From Candidatus Methanolliviera sp. GoM_asphalt (GTDB lineage Archaea; Halobacteriota; Methanoliparia; Methanoliparales; Methanoliparaceae): a stretch of 26,540 nucleotides of DNA. Below are positions 15,825 through 25,141 of this stretch, piece by piece (within the stretch, counting starts at the first letter, position 1; each line of letters starts with the position of its first letter). The DNA lies in assembly GCA_902158745.1 (NCBI GenBank), contig CABGHH010000004.1, positions 1-26,540 on the forward strand. Reading direction: 5' to 3'. The notes under the pieces are model-generated. The model made no database searches and was not told the origin of the DNA. It saw nothing but the letters and a program-made list of their open reading frames with translations. The position numbers and the translations under genes are program-made.

Positions 15825-16358
15825 TCACAGTAATTTCACCCTTATTTTTCCTATATCTTCTTTTATCTCGGTCTTTAGTCCTATAGAACTCAGGAATGAC
15901 TCGATAAAAATTTTAACGAACTTTCTCGGAGTTTCAGATGACAGAACAAGCGTAAAATCTCTCTCTGTGTTCTCGACTAATCTAAAGAAGTTGCAGAATT
16001 CCAATCTCTCAAGGAGGTCTTTCGCCGTTTTAATGTCATTCGAAAGTTGTTCCGCGTGAGATATGGCTATCTTCTCATGTTGTTTCCAGAAATCTTCCTT
16101 ATCCTGATGCGTTTCCATAAATTTAAGAAATAAAAGCCAGTGATCCACGTCCAGTATTACATGCTCTCCGCTCGAGAGCATCTCTATACGCTCCCGAAAT
16201 TTATCTCTATCGAGATCCAACAAATCCTTATTTTCATGATAAAATTGAATTGCACGCCTCATCAATTCACTCTGGGAGATATTCATCTCCTCTCTCATCT
16301 CTTCGAGCAGATTAGCCGTTCTTTCGTCGATCGCTGCAGTTATTCTCGTTGGGTTCAT
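15825..16358 (-). CDS. Ribbon-helix-helix (CopG-type) regulator with an unknown C-terminal domain
   Basis: The first 45 residues match a ribbon-helix-helix DNA-binding domain: beta strand TRITAAID, then two helices with the turn MNISQSE and RRAIQFYHE. The remaining 130 residues are a helical segment (HWLLFLKF, then FWKQHEKIAISHAEQL) and an alpha/beta end (FTLVLSSETPRKFVKIFIES). I do not recognise this part; it may sense a ligand or drive oligomerisation. The gene is divergent from the glutamate-synthase-like gene, and the space between them contains an array of half-sites suited to such a repressor. A GAGGT lies 5 bases before the ATG. Confidence 0.75.
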   Translation of the reverse strand: MNPTRITAAIDERTANLLEEMREEMNISQSELMRRAIQFYHENKDLLDLDRDKFRERIEMLSSGEHVILDVDHWLLFLKFMETHQDKEDFWKQHEKIAISHAEQLSNDIKTAKDLLERLEFCNFFRLVENTERDFTLVLSSETPRKFVKIFIESFLSSIGLKTEIKEDIGKIRVKLL

Positions 16359-16397
16359 TGTAACCTCATATCTTTAATTTTTAAGCCGATGAAATTT

Positions 16398-16409
16398 TGA
16401 ACTAGTTCA
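16398..16409. promoter_or_regulatory. 12-bp perfect palindrome upstream of the RHH gene
   Basis: TGAACTAGTTCA is perfectly symmetric and lies about 40 bases before the RHH start, upstream of its TATA-like sequence. It could be an autoregulatory or second-factor site. It differs from the half-site array closer to the neighbouring gene. Confidence 0.3.
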
Positions 16410-16450
16410 TTAGCTTTTTTATCACATAATTTCTTAAACGTACCTCCTGT

Positions 16451-16477
16451 TTCATAAAAGTTATGAATTTTTCATAA
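16451..16477. promoter_or_regulatory. Three 7-bp half-sites at 10-bp spacing (probable operator)
   Basis: TTCATAA (16451), its inverse TTATGAA (16461) and TTCATAA again (16471) occur with starts exactly 10 bases apart and 3-base spacers. They lie on one face of the helix next to a TATA-like sequence (ATTTAAG near 16481). This is the usual architecture for cooperative binding by a ribbon-helix-helix repressor, and such a protein is encoded divergently next door. Confidence 0.5.
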
Positions 16478-16498
16478 ATTATTTAAGAAGGGGAAAAA

Positions 16499-16509
16499 AG
16501 TATTTAAAA
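16499..16509 (+). promoter_or_regulatory. TATA-like box for the glutamate-synthase-like gene
   Basis: AGTATTTAAAA follows a purine run (GGGGAAAAA) that resembles a BRE. It is only about 25 bases from the ATG, which would leave almost no leader. A second candidate near 16480-16486 would give a leader of about 23 bases that includes the GGTGA ribosome site. Confidence 0.35.
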
Positions 16510-16529
16510 TTTAGTTGCAAGGTGAAAAT

Positions 16530-18122
16530 ATGCCAGAGAATTTTATAAATAGAAGATCTACAAATGAGACAAGGACTAGGGTTAGAGACATCTCTCCGCT
16601 GAGTGGAATGTGCGCGATATGTATAGAAGATTGTGATACGTTGTGTGAGATCGGAAAATCTGCCCTTAGGGGAAGAGAAGTTCTCTACCCAACTCCAGAA
16701 TATTTTGGGAAGAGCACGGCCGCATCAAACAAGGACTATACCATCGATTGGAGCCACTTTCAGATAATGACGACCGTCTTTGGAGCTGGAGGGATAGAAG
16801 TAGACGAAGATAAGGCGATATTTCCAAACGCGGATATAACTACGGAATTCGGTGGTGTCCCACTAAATATTCCTGTTATTGTGGCTGGGCTTGGATCAAC
16901 TGCGGTGGCAAAGAGAAACTGGGATGGTCTGGCGGTAGGAAGTGCAATTAGCGGGACAATAATCACCGTCGGGGAGAACGTCTGCGGGATGGATCCCAAA
17001 TCTAAGTTTGAGAACGGAAAGGTAACTTATTCAAAGGATTTGAAATATAGAATAGATACGTACCGTGAGCTTTGGGACGGAAAGCACGGAGAGATCGTTC
17101 TTCAGACGAACGTGGAGGATGAGAGGTTCGGAGTTGACGAATACGCGATATCTAAACTTGAGGTGAACGTGATAGAGCGGAAATGGGGACAGGGAGCAAA
17201 GGCGATAGGTGGAGAGGTGATGATAGATGATTTAGATAAGGCGATAATGCTCAAAAAAAGGGGATACATCGTATTGCCCGATCCAGAAGACAAAAACATC
17301 CAAAAAAAATTTAAAGACGGGGTATTCAAAAGATTTGAAAGACACAGCAGGGTTGGAATGCCAAATAGAGAGGGATTTGTAGAAAATATAGAGCGGTTGA
17401 GAGAGAAAGGGGCTAAAAAAGTCTTCATGAAGACGGGTGCATATAGGCCCGCGGTCGTTGCAGCTACGCTTAGATATGCGTCAGATGCGAAGATAGATGC
17501 AATAACGTTCGACGGTGCTGGGGGTGGAACTGGAATGAGCCCAATTCCAATGATGCAAGAGTGTTCGACGCCGACGGTTTGGCTTCAGGCACAGGTCTTG
17601 AGATGCCTGAGAATTTTGAAAGATCACGGGAGACATATCCCCGACGTCGCGATCGCAGGAGGATTCACAGACGAGACACAGGTATTCAAATCGATCGCTA
17701 TGGGCAACTTCGGTGATGAACCCTACGTGAAGACGGTTGCGATGGCGAGAGCACCCATCACGGCTGTCATGAAGGCTAAACACTTCGCAGAAAAGGCAAA
17801 GAAGGGAGAACTTCAAAGGACTTTTGTGGATAATTATGGGAACGAACCCGAACAGTTCTTTATATGTATGGACACGCTTAAGAGAAGATATGGAGAAGAT
17901 TACGATAAGATACCATACGGCGCGATCGGATTTTACACATACCTCGTGGACAAGGTGGGAACGGGGCTCAAACAGCTTATGGCAGGTGTAAGAAAGTTCA
18001 AATTAAATGAGATTGACAGGAAAGATTTGGCTTCTTTGACTGAGAGGGCAGCAGAAATCTCTGGAATACCCACAATTGAAGAGGTTGAGAAGGATGATAT
18101 GGAGGGAATCCTGTTAGATTGA
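16530..18122 (+). CDS. FMN-binding glutamate-synthase-like protein
   Basis: The 530-residue protein matches the FMN-binding synthase domain of glutamate synthase: RKWGQGAKAIGGE (the usual QGAKPGEGG segment), KTGAYRPA, and FDGAGGGTGMSP. In glutamate synthase this domain joins ammonia to 2-oxoglutarate. Two differences stand out. The CxxxxxCxxxxC cluster ligands that normally follow the glycine-rich motif are absent, replaced by a helix around MARAPITAVMKAKHF. The N-terminus instead has C28-x2-C31-x3-C35-x3-C39, which could hold another cluster. The reaction is therefore uncertain; archaeal proteins of this type are usually annotated only by domain. ATG 16530 has GGTGA 4 bases upstream; a TTG at 16515 is less likely. 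No glutaminase domain is present. Confidence 0.85.
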   Translation: MPENFINRRSTNETRTRVRDISPLSGMCAICIEDCDTLCEIGKSALRGREVLYPTPEYFGKSTAASNKDYTIDWSHFQIMTTVFGAGGIEVDEDKAIFPNADITTEFGGVPLNIPVIVAGLGSTAVAKRNWDGLAVGSAISGTIITVGENVCGMDPKSKFENGKVTYSKDLKYRIDTYRELWDGKHGEIVLQTNVEDERFGVDEYAISKLEVNVIERKWGQGAKAIGGEVMIDDLDKAIMLKKRGYIVLPDPEDKNIQKKFKDGVFKRFERHSRVGMPNREGFVENIERLREKGAKKVFMKTGAYRPAVVAATLRYASDAKIDAITFDGAGGGTGMSPIPMMQECSTPTVWLQAQVLRCLRILKDHGRHIPDVAIAGGFTDETQVFKSIAMGNFGDEPYVKTVAMARAPITAVMKAKHFAEKAKKGELQRTFVDNYGNEPEQFFICMDTLKRRYGEDYDKIPYGAIGFYTYLVDKVGTGLKQLMAGVRKFKLNEIDRKDLASLTERAAEISGIPTIEEVEKDDMEGILLD

Positions 18123-19030
18123 ACGAAGAGAGGATCTTAGCATCCATATATGGCCTTTTGATAGGCGATGCGCTCGGAGAACCGTTCGAAGGGCTGAATA
18201 GAGAGAGTATAGGAAGAGATCGGGTTAATCTAAGGGGGATAAAACTCACAGACGACTCGATACTCTCTCTAATTGTTGCATCTTCTTTGATCGAGAAAAA
18301 AAGGGTGGATAGAAAGGATATCGCGAGGTCGATGCTCAAAAACAGATCTTTTATCGTGAGAATGGGCCCCACGACGTCTTCTGCTCTATCTCACATCGAA
18401 AGGAATATAGAATACATCTCAAAAGAGGGGACGACGAACGGTGCGGCGATGAGGGCACCACCGATCGGCTGGATCATCGAGAGTCATAACATAAAAAAAA
18501 TTTGCGAAAGTGCCTATCTTTCTTCTTCTATCACACACGGAACAGATGTAGCAATCTCCGGTGCGTGTGCAGTGGCAGAAGCCGTCTCAACTGCATTGGA
18601 CGGATATTCAAGGGAGAGGATAATTGAGAACGCGCTGAATGCCGCCGAGATCGGAGAAAGATACGGTGTTAAGATTGGATATAGATTGAGGAAGCGATTG
18701 GGTGAGATTTTAGAAGATGAGAGAAGTTTAGAGGAGATCGCAAAGGAGTTTTGCTATTCTATTGAGACGATCGATACTGTACCACTCGTGATGGCGTCTT
18801 TAGAAGAGAGAAAGAATTTTAAAGAGACGTTGATTGATCTTGTATCCTTAGGTGGAGATACAGACACGATGGCAGCGATTGCAGGGAGCATTTTGGGGGC
18901 GGAGGGAGGATTAAAAGGAATACCGAAGGAGTGGATCAAAAAGGTCGATAGATTGACAGTAAGGATAAATGAGAGAGAGTTGGATTTAAAAGAGATGGCT
19001 AAAAAACTTTTTGAGATTAGAATTTTATAG
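18119..19030 (+). CDS. ADP-ribosylglycohydrolase family protein (DraG-like)
   Basis: This family removes ADP-ribose from proteins or small molecules using a two-magnesium centre. In the 303-residue product the metal ligands lie in LTDDSIL (T44-D45-D46) and GGDTDTMAAIAGSILGA (near 245-261), with GAAMRAPPIGW between them. The usual TDDT motif reads TDDS here. The TTG start overlaps the upstream stop codon (TTGA), with GGAGGG 12 bases before, so translation is coupled to the glutamate-synthase-like gene. DraG of nitrogen fixers reverses ADP-ribosylation of nitrogenase reductase. Here the coupling points to nitrogen metabolism, but no transferase or nif gene is in view and the substrate is unknown. 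Confidence 0.85.
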   Translation: MNEERILASIYGLLIGDALGEPFEGLNRESIGRDRVNLRGIKLTDDSILSLIVASSLIEKKRVDRKDIARSMLKNRSFIVRMGPTTSSALSHIERNIEYISKEGTTNGAAMRAPPIGWIIESHNIKKICESAYLSSSITHGTDVAISGACAVAEAVSTALDGYSRERIIENALNAAEIGERYGVKIGYRLRKRLGEILEDERSLEEIAKEFCYSIETIDTVPLVMASLEERKNFKETLIDLVSLGGDTDTMAAIAGSILGAEGGLKGIPKEWIKKVDRLTVRINERELDLKEMAKKLFEIRIL

Positions 19031-19096
19031 TTAAGAACCAAATATTTTGCGATTATATCTTCCATTAAGAAACTTCTCGATCCATCTCTTCGCAAG

Positions 19097-19273
19097 TTAT
19101 GTTTTATTTAATCTATTAAAGTTTTTCTGAACCTTTCTCATGGGAAGGTGTCCAGCTATCCTTTTTGGTAACCAGAAGCCATTCACCGTTATCGTATAAG
19201 TTCCTGGCGGAAGACCTGAAAACGTGTAAATTCCCTCGTCATCGATCTTTGTCGCCAAAGCAACAGATGTTGG
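19097..19273 (-). pseudogene. Broken copy of a carboxypeptidase-regulatory-like domain
   Basis: Just after the chlI-chlD stop, and in the same frame after a second stop (TGA TGA), 58 codons encode a domain fragment including ATKIDDEGIYTFSGLPPGTY. It matches the exported protein encoded at 25572-25138: about 20 of 39 residues are identical without gaps, and the DNA shares an exact 18-base stretch (ATAAGTTCCTGGCGGAAG on the plus strand). The fragment has no start codon or signal peptide and loses similarity after MRK. It is a remnant of a duplicated gene. Stop-codon readthrough from the chelatase gene is conceivable but would need two stops in a row. Confidence 0.65.
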
Positions 19274-19276
19274 TCA

Positions 19277-21319
19277 TCAATTTTCACTCCAGCCGCTTCT
19301 CAACTTGTCCCGCTCGAGTATCGCTATCTCGCCTATTTTCCCCGGAGATAACTCATCTATCGTATAATATTCAGCCTCACATATCTCTGCTATCTCCCTG
19401 TTATAACCCATCCTTCCATAGGGACCAGATGTTTCTGTATCGATTATGACGGCGTGAATCCCATTGGCTTGGACCCTCTCAGAGATAGAAGTGATCTCTT
19501 CTTTTATACTTGCCCCATTCATGGATACATTGCCCCGCCCGTCGCTTATCAAAACCAGCATTGGTATCATCTCTGCATCTTTTCTTCTCTCAGCATCCAA
19601 CAGTTCCAGCCCTTTATATAGACCGGCAGATAGCGGCGTTCTTCCACCTGTTGGCAGCTCACGCAGACAATTTGCAGCACGTTCAACGCTCGAAGATGGC
19701 GGTAAGAGGATATCTGCTTTCTCCCCTCTAAAAGAGACGAGCGCAACTTTGTCTCTCTTCTGATATGAATCCAACAGCAAAGAAAAAATTGCACCCTTTG
19801 CACTCTCCATTCTCTTCTTTGCACCCATAGACCCGCTTGAATCTACTACGAATGCACAGAGGGTGGATACCTCCTTGACTCTAACCTTCTCTCTCATATC
19901 TTGACTCTTTATGATGATGGCGTTATCAGATTCTCCAAGTCTCTCCTGCTGGTACGGTGCAGCCGCCCGTATCGTGGCATCAAGGGCAATATCCTTGGGC
20001 TTACCATTCGGAAATTTGGATTTAATATATTTGCCACCATTGCCGATAGACGAAGCGCTTCTACCGGACGATCTGTTGCGATATCTCTTATTATTCTTCC
20101 GTGCATTTATACGATTAGAGTCGATCAGATTGCCCACATCGAAGACGAACTCTTTTGGGATATTCTCCTCCTCTTTTTGTTTCTCTCTTTCCCCATCTGA
20201 TTCTCTCTCGGAATCTCTTTCTTCCGTATTTTGCCTATTATTCTCTTCCCTTTTTTTTTGATTTTTCTGCTCCTGCTCTTCTTGGGATTGTGATATCGTC
20301 ATCTCTAACTCGTCTTTATCCATATTAGGTGGTTCAAACGGTCTTGTTCTCATTCTATGTGGAAGAGCAAGTTCCATCGCCTCTTTTATATCTTCGATCG
20401 TAACATCTTTTCTTCCATCTAACGCGGCAATCGTCTTTGCGGTTCTAACAATCGTTATCTCCGCCCTATGCGATCTTACGCCGAGTTTTATACACGTGTC
20501 AGCCGTTGTTCTCAACAACTCCTCGGCTGTCTCTACGTCCTTGAGGATAGGTTTTGCCTTCTCTATCTTCTCTCTTAATTCTCTCTGATCTGTCTCAAAC
20601 CTTTCTATAAATGAATCAGGATCGCTCTCGAGTCCTTCTGCAACTTTTATAATCTCTACCCTCTTATCTACATTATCTATACTCTCTACACCGACCTGTA
20701 ATCCAAATCTATCAAGCAGTTGTGGTCTCAATTCTCCTTCCTCGGGATTCATCGTGCCCACGAGTATAAATTTGGATGGATGTAGGACAGATACTCCTTC
20801 TCTTTCGACGACATTTACGCCCATTGCCGCGGAGTCCAATAAGACGTCTGCAACGTGATCATCTAAGAGATTCACTTCGTCTATGTAGAGAATGCCTCTG
20901 TTTGCATCCGCGAGTATTCCCGGTTCTAATGCTCTTATCCCCTCTCTTATCGCCTTCTCGACATTCAAAGAGCCGACGACTCTGTCTTCCGTTGCTCCAA
21001 GTGGAAGGTCTATGACGCGTGTTCTTCTTCTGATAACTTCTAATTCTTCGCCGTTCATCTTCTTCTCGTAGCAGATATCACACGTCTCGTTTATGTCGTT
21101 TGGATTGCAGTTGAATGGACAGCCTTTCACCACGTCGATCTCCGGCAATAGATCTGCCAACGCTCTAACTGCTGTAGATTTTGCCGTACCTTTCTCGCCC
21201 CTGATCAGAACACCACCGATCTTCGGGTTTATCGCGTTCAATATCAACGCCTTCTTCATCTTCTCCTGCCCAACGATCGCCGTAAAGGGTAAAATCTTTC
21301 TTCTAATGTGATGCGTCAT
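19277..21319 (-). CDS. Fused chelatase AAA+ and VWA subunit (ChlI-ChlD type)
   Basis: This is the ATPase partner of the CobN-class chelatase, driving insertion of a metal into a tetrapyrrole. The 680-residue protein joins both auxiliary subunits. An N-terminal AAA+ module has Walker A GEKGTAKST (41-49), Walker B ILYIDEVNLL, and GTMNPEEGELRPQLLDRFG. A charged, low-complexity linker (about 345-395, rich in Q, E, K and R) follows. The C-terminal VWA domain has the MIDAS residues DSSGSMG (about 492), the GGRTPLSAGL threonine and ISDGRGN. A four-cysteine insert (GCPFNC and ETCDIC) could bind a metal. It lies 42 bases after cobN in the same operon. Magnesium chelation for chlorophyll is unlikely in this setting. 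Confidence 0.93.
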   Translation of the reverse strand: MTHHIRRKILPFTAIVGQEKMKKALILNAINPKIGGVLIRGEKGTAKSTAVRALADLLPEIDVVKGCPFNCNPNDINETCDICYEKKMNGEELEVIRRRTRVIDLPLGATEDRVVGSLNVEKAIREGIRALEPGILADANRGILYIDEVNLLDDHVADVLLDSAAMGVNVVEREGVSVLHPSKFILVGTMNPEEGELRPQLLDRFGLQVGVESIDNVDKRVEIIKVAEGLESDPDSFIERFETDQRELREKIEKAKPILKDVETAEELLRTTADTCIKLGVRSHRAEITIVRTAKTIAALDGRKDVTIEDIKEAMELALPHRMRTRPFEPPNMDKDELEMTISQSQEEQEQKNQKKREENNRQNTEERDSERESDGEREKQKEEENIPKEFVFDVGNLIDSNRINARKNNKRYRNRSSGRSASSIGNGGKYIKSKFPNGKPKDIALDATIRAAAPYQQERLGESDNAIIIKSQDMREKVRVKEVSTLCAFVVDSSGSMGAKKRMESAKGAIFSLLLDSYQKRDKVALVSFRGEKADILLPPSSSVERAANCLRELPTGGRTPLSAGLYKGLELLDAERRKDAEMIPMLVLISDGRGNVSMNGASIKEEITSISERVQANGIHAVIIDTETSGPYGRMGYNREIAEICEAEYYTIDELSPGKIGEIAILERDKLRSGWSEN

Positions 21320-21361
21320 TTTAATTTTTCTCCTCTGATCTTTTATATTCTTCTAAGTGTT

Positions 21362-24300
21362 CTAAAATCTCTCTCCTCGCTCTTCGATCCAACCTTCTAC
21401 CTCCAGATAGAGCTCTTTTAATTTCTCCAATATCTCCTCCGTCGTTTCCCAGTATCCCCTTTTATTCGCTTCAAATAATCTATTGATTATCTCGGCAGTT
21501 GCAAAGGCGTTATTCTCTTCCAATCTCTTTCGTATCTCTTCATCAAAAATGAATCTTTCAGCCATACCATCAAAAATCCAATTATCCACGGCGTTTGTGG
21601 TAGCGGCCAATCCAAGTATGTTTTTCACCCGATCTGCGATCTGTTGTGCACCATGAAAATCATGTTTTAACATCTCATCTATCCATTTTGGGTTTAAGAT
21701 CCTCGTTCTCGTACCTCTCGCTATAACATCTCCAATATCTTCGGTCTTTATCACCTCTTTTGTCGTATCGGTGATCATCATAGCCGCTTTTTCACCCTTA
21801 ATGGTTTCTACAGCCTTTGATAATCCTCCGAAGAACTCGAAATAGTGATCTAGATCGACGATCTCATAATCGTTCGAATCTCTCACCTGTGAAACGATAT
21901 CCACTTTGGAGAGACTCTTCCTGTAAAGACCATCTGTTTTTCGTGCGTGAATGTTATCAACATATAGATAATTCATGGACTGGATATAAACCTCTACCAA
22001 ATCCTTTTCTTCATTCCAGATAGAATCCTCAACTAATGGGAGCATTCTCGTTCCATATTCTCCTGCTTTTGGACCAAATATCCTCCCATTTGCGATCTTC
22101 CTGGCATCTTTTTCATCGATTTCTCCTTTTTCGATCTCCGTTTTCAATACCTCAAGGTTCTCGAGCGAATGCTTTTTGACGAAGTTCATTTCAACGGGCT
22201 CATCGAGCTCTGCCACAAGATTAAAGGCATGATTTAACAATTGAATGATATTTGGGAACATATCACGAAAGAATCCACAGATATTAAGAAGGCAGTCGAT
22301 TCTGGGCCTTCCAAGCTCTTCTAATGGTATAACCTTTAATTCAGGATACCACGAGCTCGTCTCCTTTACGATCCTCACGCCGAGATAATGAAGGATCTGT
22401 CCGATGGTTTCTCCGCCCGTTTTTGTCGTCTCAAATCCCCACAAGACGATGCCGACGCTTTCAGGATACCTTTGATCTCTTTTGAGATACCTCCTTATCG
22501 TCCCCTCCGCTATTTCAGTTCCCCTTTCAGCGGCTGTCGAGGTTGGGATTCTATTTGGATCAAATTGGTAGATATTTCTTCCTGTGGGAAGAATCTCGGG
22601 CGTTCTTACTACATCTCCGCCGAGATTCGCCTCGATGAATTCTTTGTTCAGACCTCTCAGACAACTTTCGATCTCGTCCTCATTATCGGAGTAATTCTTC
22701 GATAATTTTATTCCAAAAGATAAGGTCTTCTTCAAATCCTTTCTACAGTTCCTTGGCAAGTTACTCTTTTTGATGGCATCGTCGATCGGTTCTTCAACGC
22801 AACGATCTACGAGTTCGGCACATCTCTTGTCTACCTTATCGAGCATAGCAGCATATCGATCTTTATCTCTCAATGCAAGATCGTAATCGATACCATCGGA
22901 TTCCGCCAGAATTCTGTTCAGGGATTTTATGCTCTCTCGATCGTATCTGAGGATGAATTCGGTGAATTTTTTTATCTCTTCTTTCCCATAGCGTTCTCCG
23001 ATTATGTGCAAACCTCTTGGTATTATGCTTCTCTTCATCTCATAGAGTTCTTCATGAATTTTGGCGATGTTTTCTCCTTTAAAATTTAACGCTTTTGCCC
23101 TATCCAAAATTTTATTTCTCACCTTTTCACTTCTCAATGGATCTTGAACCATCGACTCATCGTACTCATCGATCAAATCCTGAAGTTCGACGTAATCTTC
23201 ATACAAGTCCGATGTGGTGTAGGATGGGGAGTTATAACTTATCATCGTGCCGTAGAGCCGTCTCTTTGCAATCATCGCTTCTGATGTGTTCAAAACGTGA
23301 TAGATGTATAGATTTGGCATATCTCCAATCAATATATCCGGGAAACAATTCGAACTCATTCCTACCTCCTTTCCCTTCATGAATTCTGCCAAGCCATGCG
23401 TTCCCACGTGAATGATCGCGTCCGCGCCCCAGATCTTCTGCAACCAAAAATAAAATGCGAGATATTGATGATGAGGGGGTTTCGTCTTGTCGTGTGCGGC
23501 AGTGGCCAGATCCGCGCTATCGAGTGGAGGTCTCGCAGGCTGAAGCCCGATAAATACGTTGCCGAATTTCATTCCCGGTACCAAAAGTTTATTATCGACG
23601 GTCATCACATTTCCGGGAGGTTTGCCCCAGTCCTCTGTAACATCCATTTGTACTTCAGCGGGTAACATATGGAAAAGTTCAAGGTACTCTTTTAGATCCA
23701 TTGAATAGCAATTTTTCAGCGTCTCTTCTCTTCTGAACCAAGCTCCAGAGTTGGCGATCGCCATCTCTCCAAACAATTCGTGTAATTCCTTCGATGGAAG
23801 TTTCACTTCATACCCCTTCTCTTTCAAACGTTCCAACAACCGTTTCACGCTTTCAAAAACATCGAGGTATGCCGCTTTTCCTATGTTCTCCTCGCCAGGA
23901 GGATAGTTATATATGATGATGGCAATTTTCTTCTCCTTATTCGGTTTGTCCTTCAGTTTTATCCAATCTCTTATTCTGCCCGCGATATGCCCAACACGAT
24001 CATCGATTGGCATGACTACCTTCGCTTTTGTCTCTCCAATTATCATATCTTGTATCCCACAGGCAGGTATGGGCTCGATACATCCATCAAGTTCGAGCCA
24101 AACGACCGCTGTGATAATCTCAATCGGTGAAAGTCCGGTTGGAGACCCTTTCCATCTTTCAACCTCCCGCATGAACATTGGCACAGGAGCAAAGATCGGC
24201 ACGTTTAAGTCCTTCAATAACTCAAGAGTTGGTTTCGGATTTCCACCGAGAGGGCCTCCATTTATTCTAAACCACATAAGATAAATGACAGCATCGACGA

Positions 24301-25141
24301 GTGGTTTGCCATTTTGGAAGAAATATTGTTTTATCGCCCTTAAATTGTGAACTCCATCCGCATAAACTGGAAGGATGTTGAAATCCTCAAATTCCTCTAT
24401 AAATTCTTTCACCGTCGAGATACTCTGATCAAAGTGCATCCCTCCATAAAAAAGCATGCCGATTGTCGGTCTATCCCTCTCAAAACCGGATATCCGCATG
24501 AATTCGTCTAATTCGGTGAAATATCCGTATGCTGGGTGATAGATGCCACATTCAGGAAACTCGACCGGTTCTTTTGCCCTCGGTAGATCGCATCCAAGGT
24601 ATTTCTTTAAAAGAAATAAAAATAAATTATAATAATTCTCCTTCCCGCCGTGAGCCCAATATTTTGTTATCTTGATATAGTTACCTGCATCTTTCATAAA
24701 TTTAACTGGCAAAACCCTTCCCGCGGTCTCCACTATCCTCTGGACTCGTTCTATCTTCTTCCAGAGCATCTCGGGGTTATCCACTTCGGTGGTACTACTT
24801 ATTCTATCTGCAATTTTTCTTCCGGAGAACGAACCAAGCCTCGTTATCTCCATCAATTTGCCCATGGGACCGACAAGGTTCAAGACGATGTTATCTTCGT
24901 CTTTTAATGTATCATAAACAATCTCGCTCGACCTTCCTCCGCCTCTTATGTCGATCAGAACGATATCCGATGTTCTCAAATCATTTCTTAACCTCTCTTC
25001 ATCACATCTTTCCTCATCTATCTCATTTGGATAGTATATTTTGAATTTGACATCCAATTTAAAGTTCTCATTTAACTCACTCATCGCCTCAACGATCGTC
25101 GAAGTCGCTATCGTCGAGATGCAGATAATCTTCATTTTCAC
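21362..25141 (-). CDS. cobN: CobN-like metal chelatase large subunit
   Basis: The 1259-residue protein is a CobN/ChlH-family chelatase large subunit, the piece that binds the tetrapyrrole and metal. It has the N-terminal domain of the family, and a HVGTHGLAEFMKGKEVG motif near residues 577-593. The conserved LYGTMISYNSPSYTTSDLYEDY and the late WGFETTKTGGETIGQILHYLGVR also identify it. Length is typical of CobN. Its ATG overlaps the previous stop as ATGA, and GGAGGTGA sits 4 bases before it. Bacterial CobN inserts cobalt during aerobic B12 synthesis. Many archaea use small CbiX-type chelatases for that, so in archaea the exact substrate and metal of CobN relatives are often unsure. Confidence 0.94.
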   Translation of the reverse strand: MKMKIICISTIATSTIVEAMSELNENFKLDVKFKIYYPNEIDEERCDEERLRNDLRTSDIVLIDIRGGGRSSEIVYDTLKDEDNIVLNLVGPMGKLMEITRLGSFSGRKIADRISSTTEVDNPEMLWKKIERVQRIVETAGRVLPVKFMKDAGNYIKITKYWAHGGKENYYNLFLFLLKKYLGCDLPRAKEPVEFPECGIYHPAYGYFTELDEFMRISGFERDRPTIGMLFYGGMHFDQSISTVKEFIEEFEDFNILPVYADGVHNLRAIKQYFFQNGKPLVDAVIYLMWFRINGGPLGGNPKPTLELLKDLNVPIFAPVPMFMREVERWKGSPTGLSPIEIITAVVWLELDGCIEPIPACGIQDMIIGETKAKVVMPIDDRVGHIAGRIRDWIKLKDKPNKEKKIAIIIYNYPPGEENIGKAAYLDVFESVKRLLERLKEKGYEVKLPSKELHELFGEMAIANSGAWFRREETLKNCYSMDLKEYLELFHMLPAEVQMDVTEDWGKPPGNVMTVDNKLLVPGMKFGNVFIGLQPARPPLDSADLATAAHDKTKPPHHQYLAFYFWLQKIWGADAIIHVGTHGLAEFMKGKEVGMSSNCFPDILIGDMPNLYIYHVLNTSEAMIAKRRLYGTMISYNSPSYTTSDLYEDYVELQDLIDEYDESMVQDPLRSEKVRNKILDRAKALNFKGENIAKIHEELYEMKRSIIPRGLHIIGERYGKEEIKKFTEFILRYDRESIKSLNRILAESDGIDYDLALRDKDRYAAMLDKVDKRCAELVDRCVEEPIDDAIKKSNLPRNCRKDLKKTLSFGIKLSKNYSDNEDEIESCLRGLNKEFIEANLGGDVVRTPEILPTGRNIYQFDPNRIPTSTAAERGTEIAEGTIRRYLKRDQRYPESVGIVLWGFETTKTGGETIGQILHYLGVRIVKETSSWYPELKVIPLEELGRPRIDCLLNICGFFRDMFPNIIQLLNHAFNLVAELDEPVEMNFVKKHSLENLEVLKTEIEKGEIDEKDARKIANGRIFGPKAGEYGTRMLPLVEDSIWNEEKDLVEVYIQSMNYLYVDNIHARKTDGLYRKSLSKVDIVSQVRDSNDYEIVDLDHYFEFFGGLSKAVETIKGEKAAMMITDTTKEVIKTEDIGDVIARGTRTRILNPKWIDEMLKHDFHGAQQIADRVKNILGLAATTNAVDNWIFDGMAERFIFDEEIRKRLEENNAFATAEIINRLFEANKRGYWETTEEILEKLKELYLEVEGWIEERGERF

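Noticed and set aside
19277..21319. Magnesium chelatase for chlorophyll synthesis
   Set aside because: The partner is CobN-like, the setting is archaeal, and no chlorophyll genes are present.
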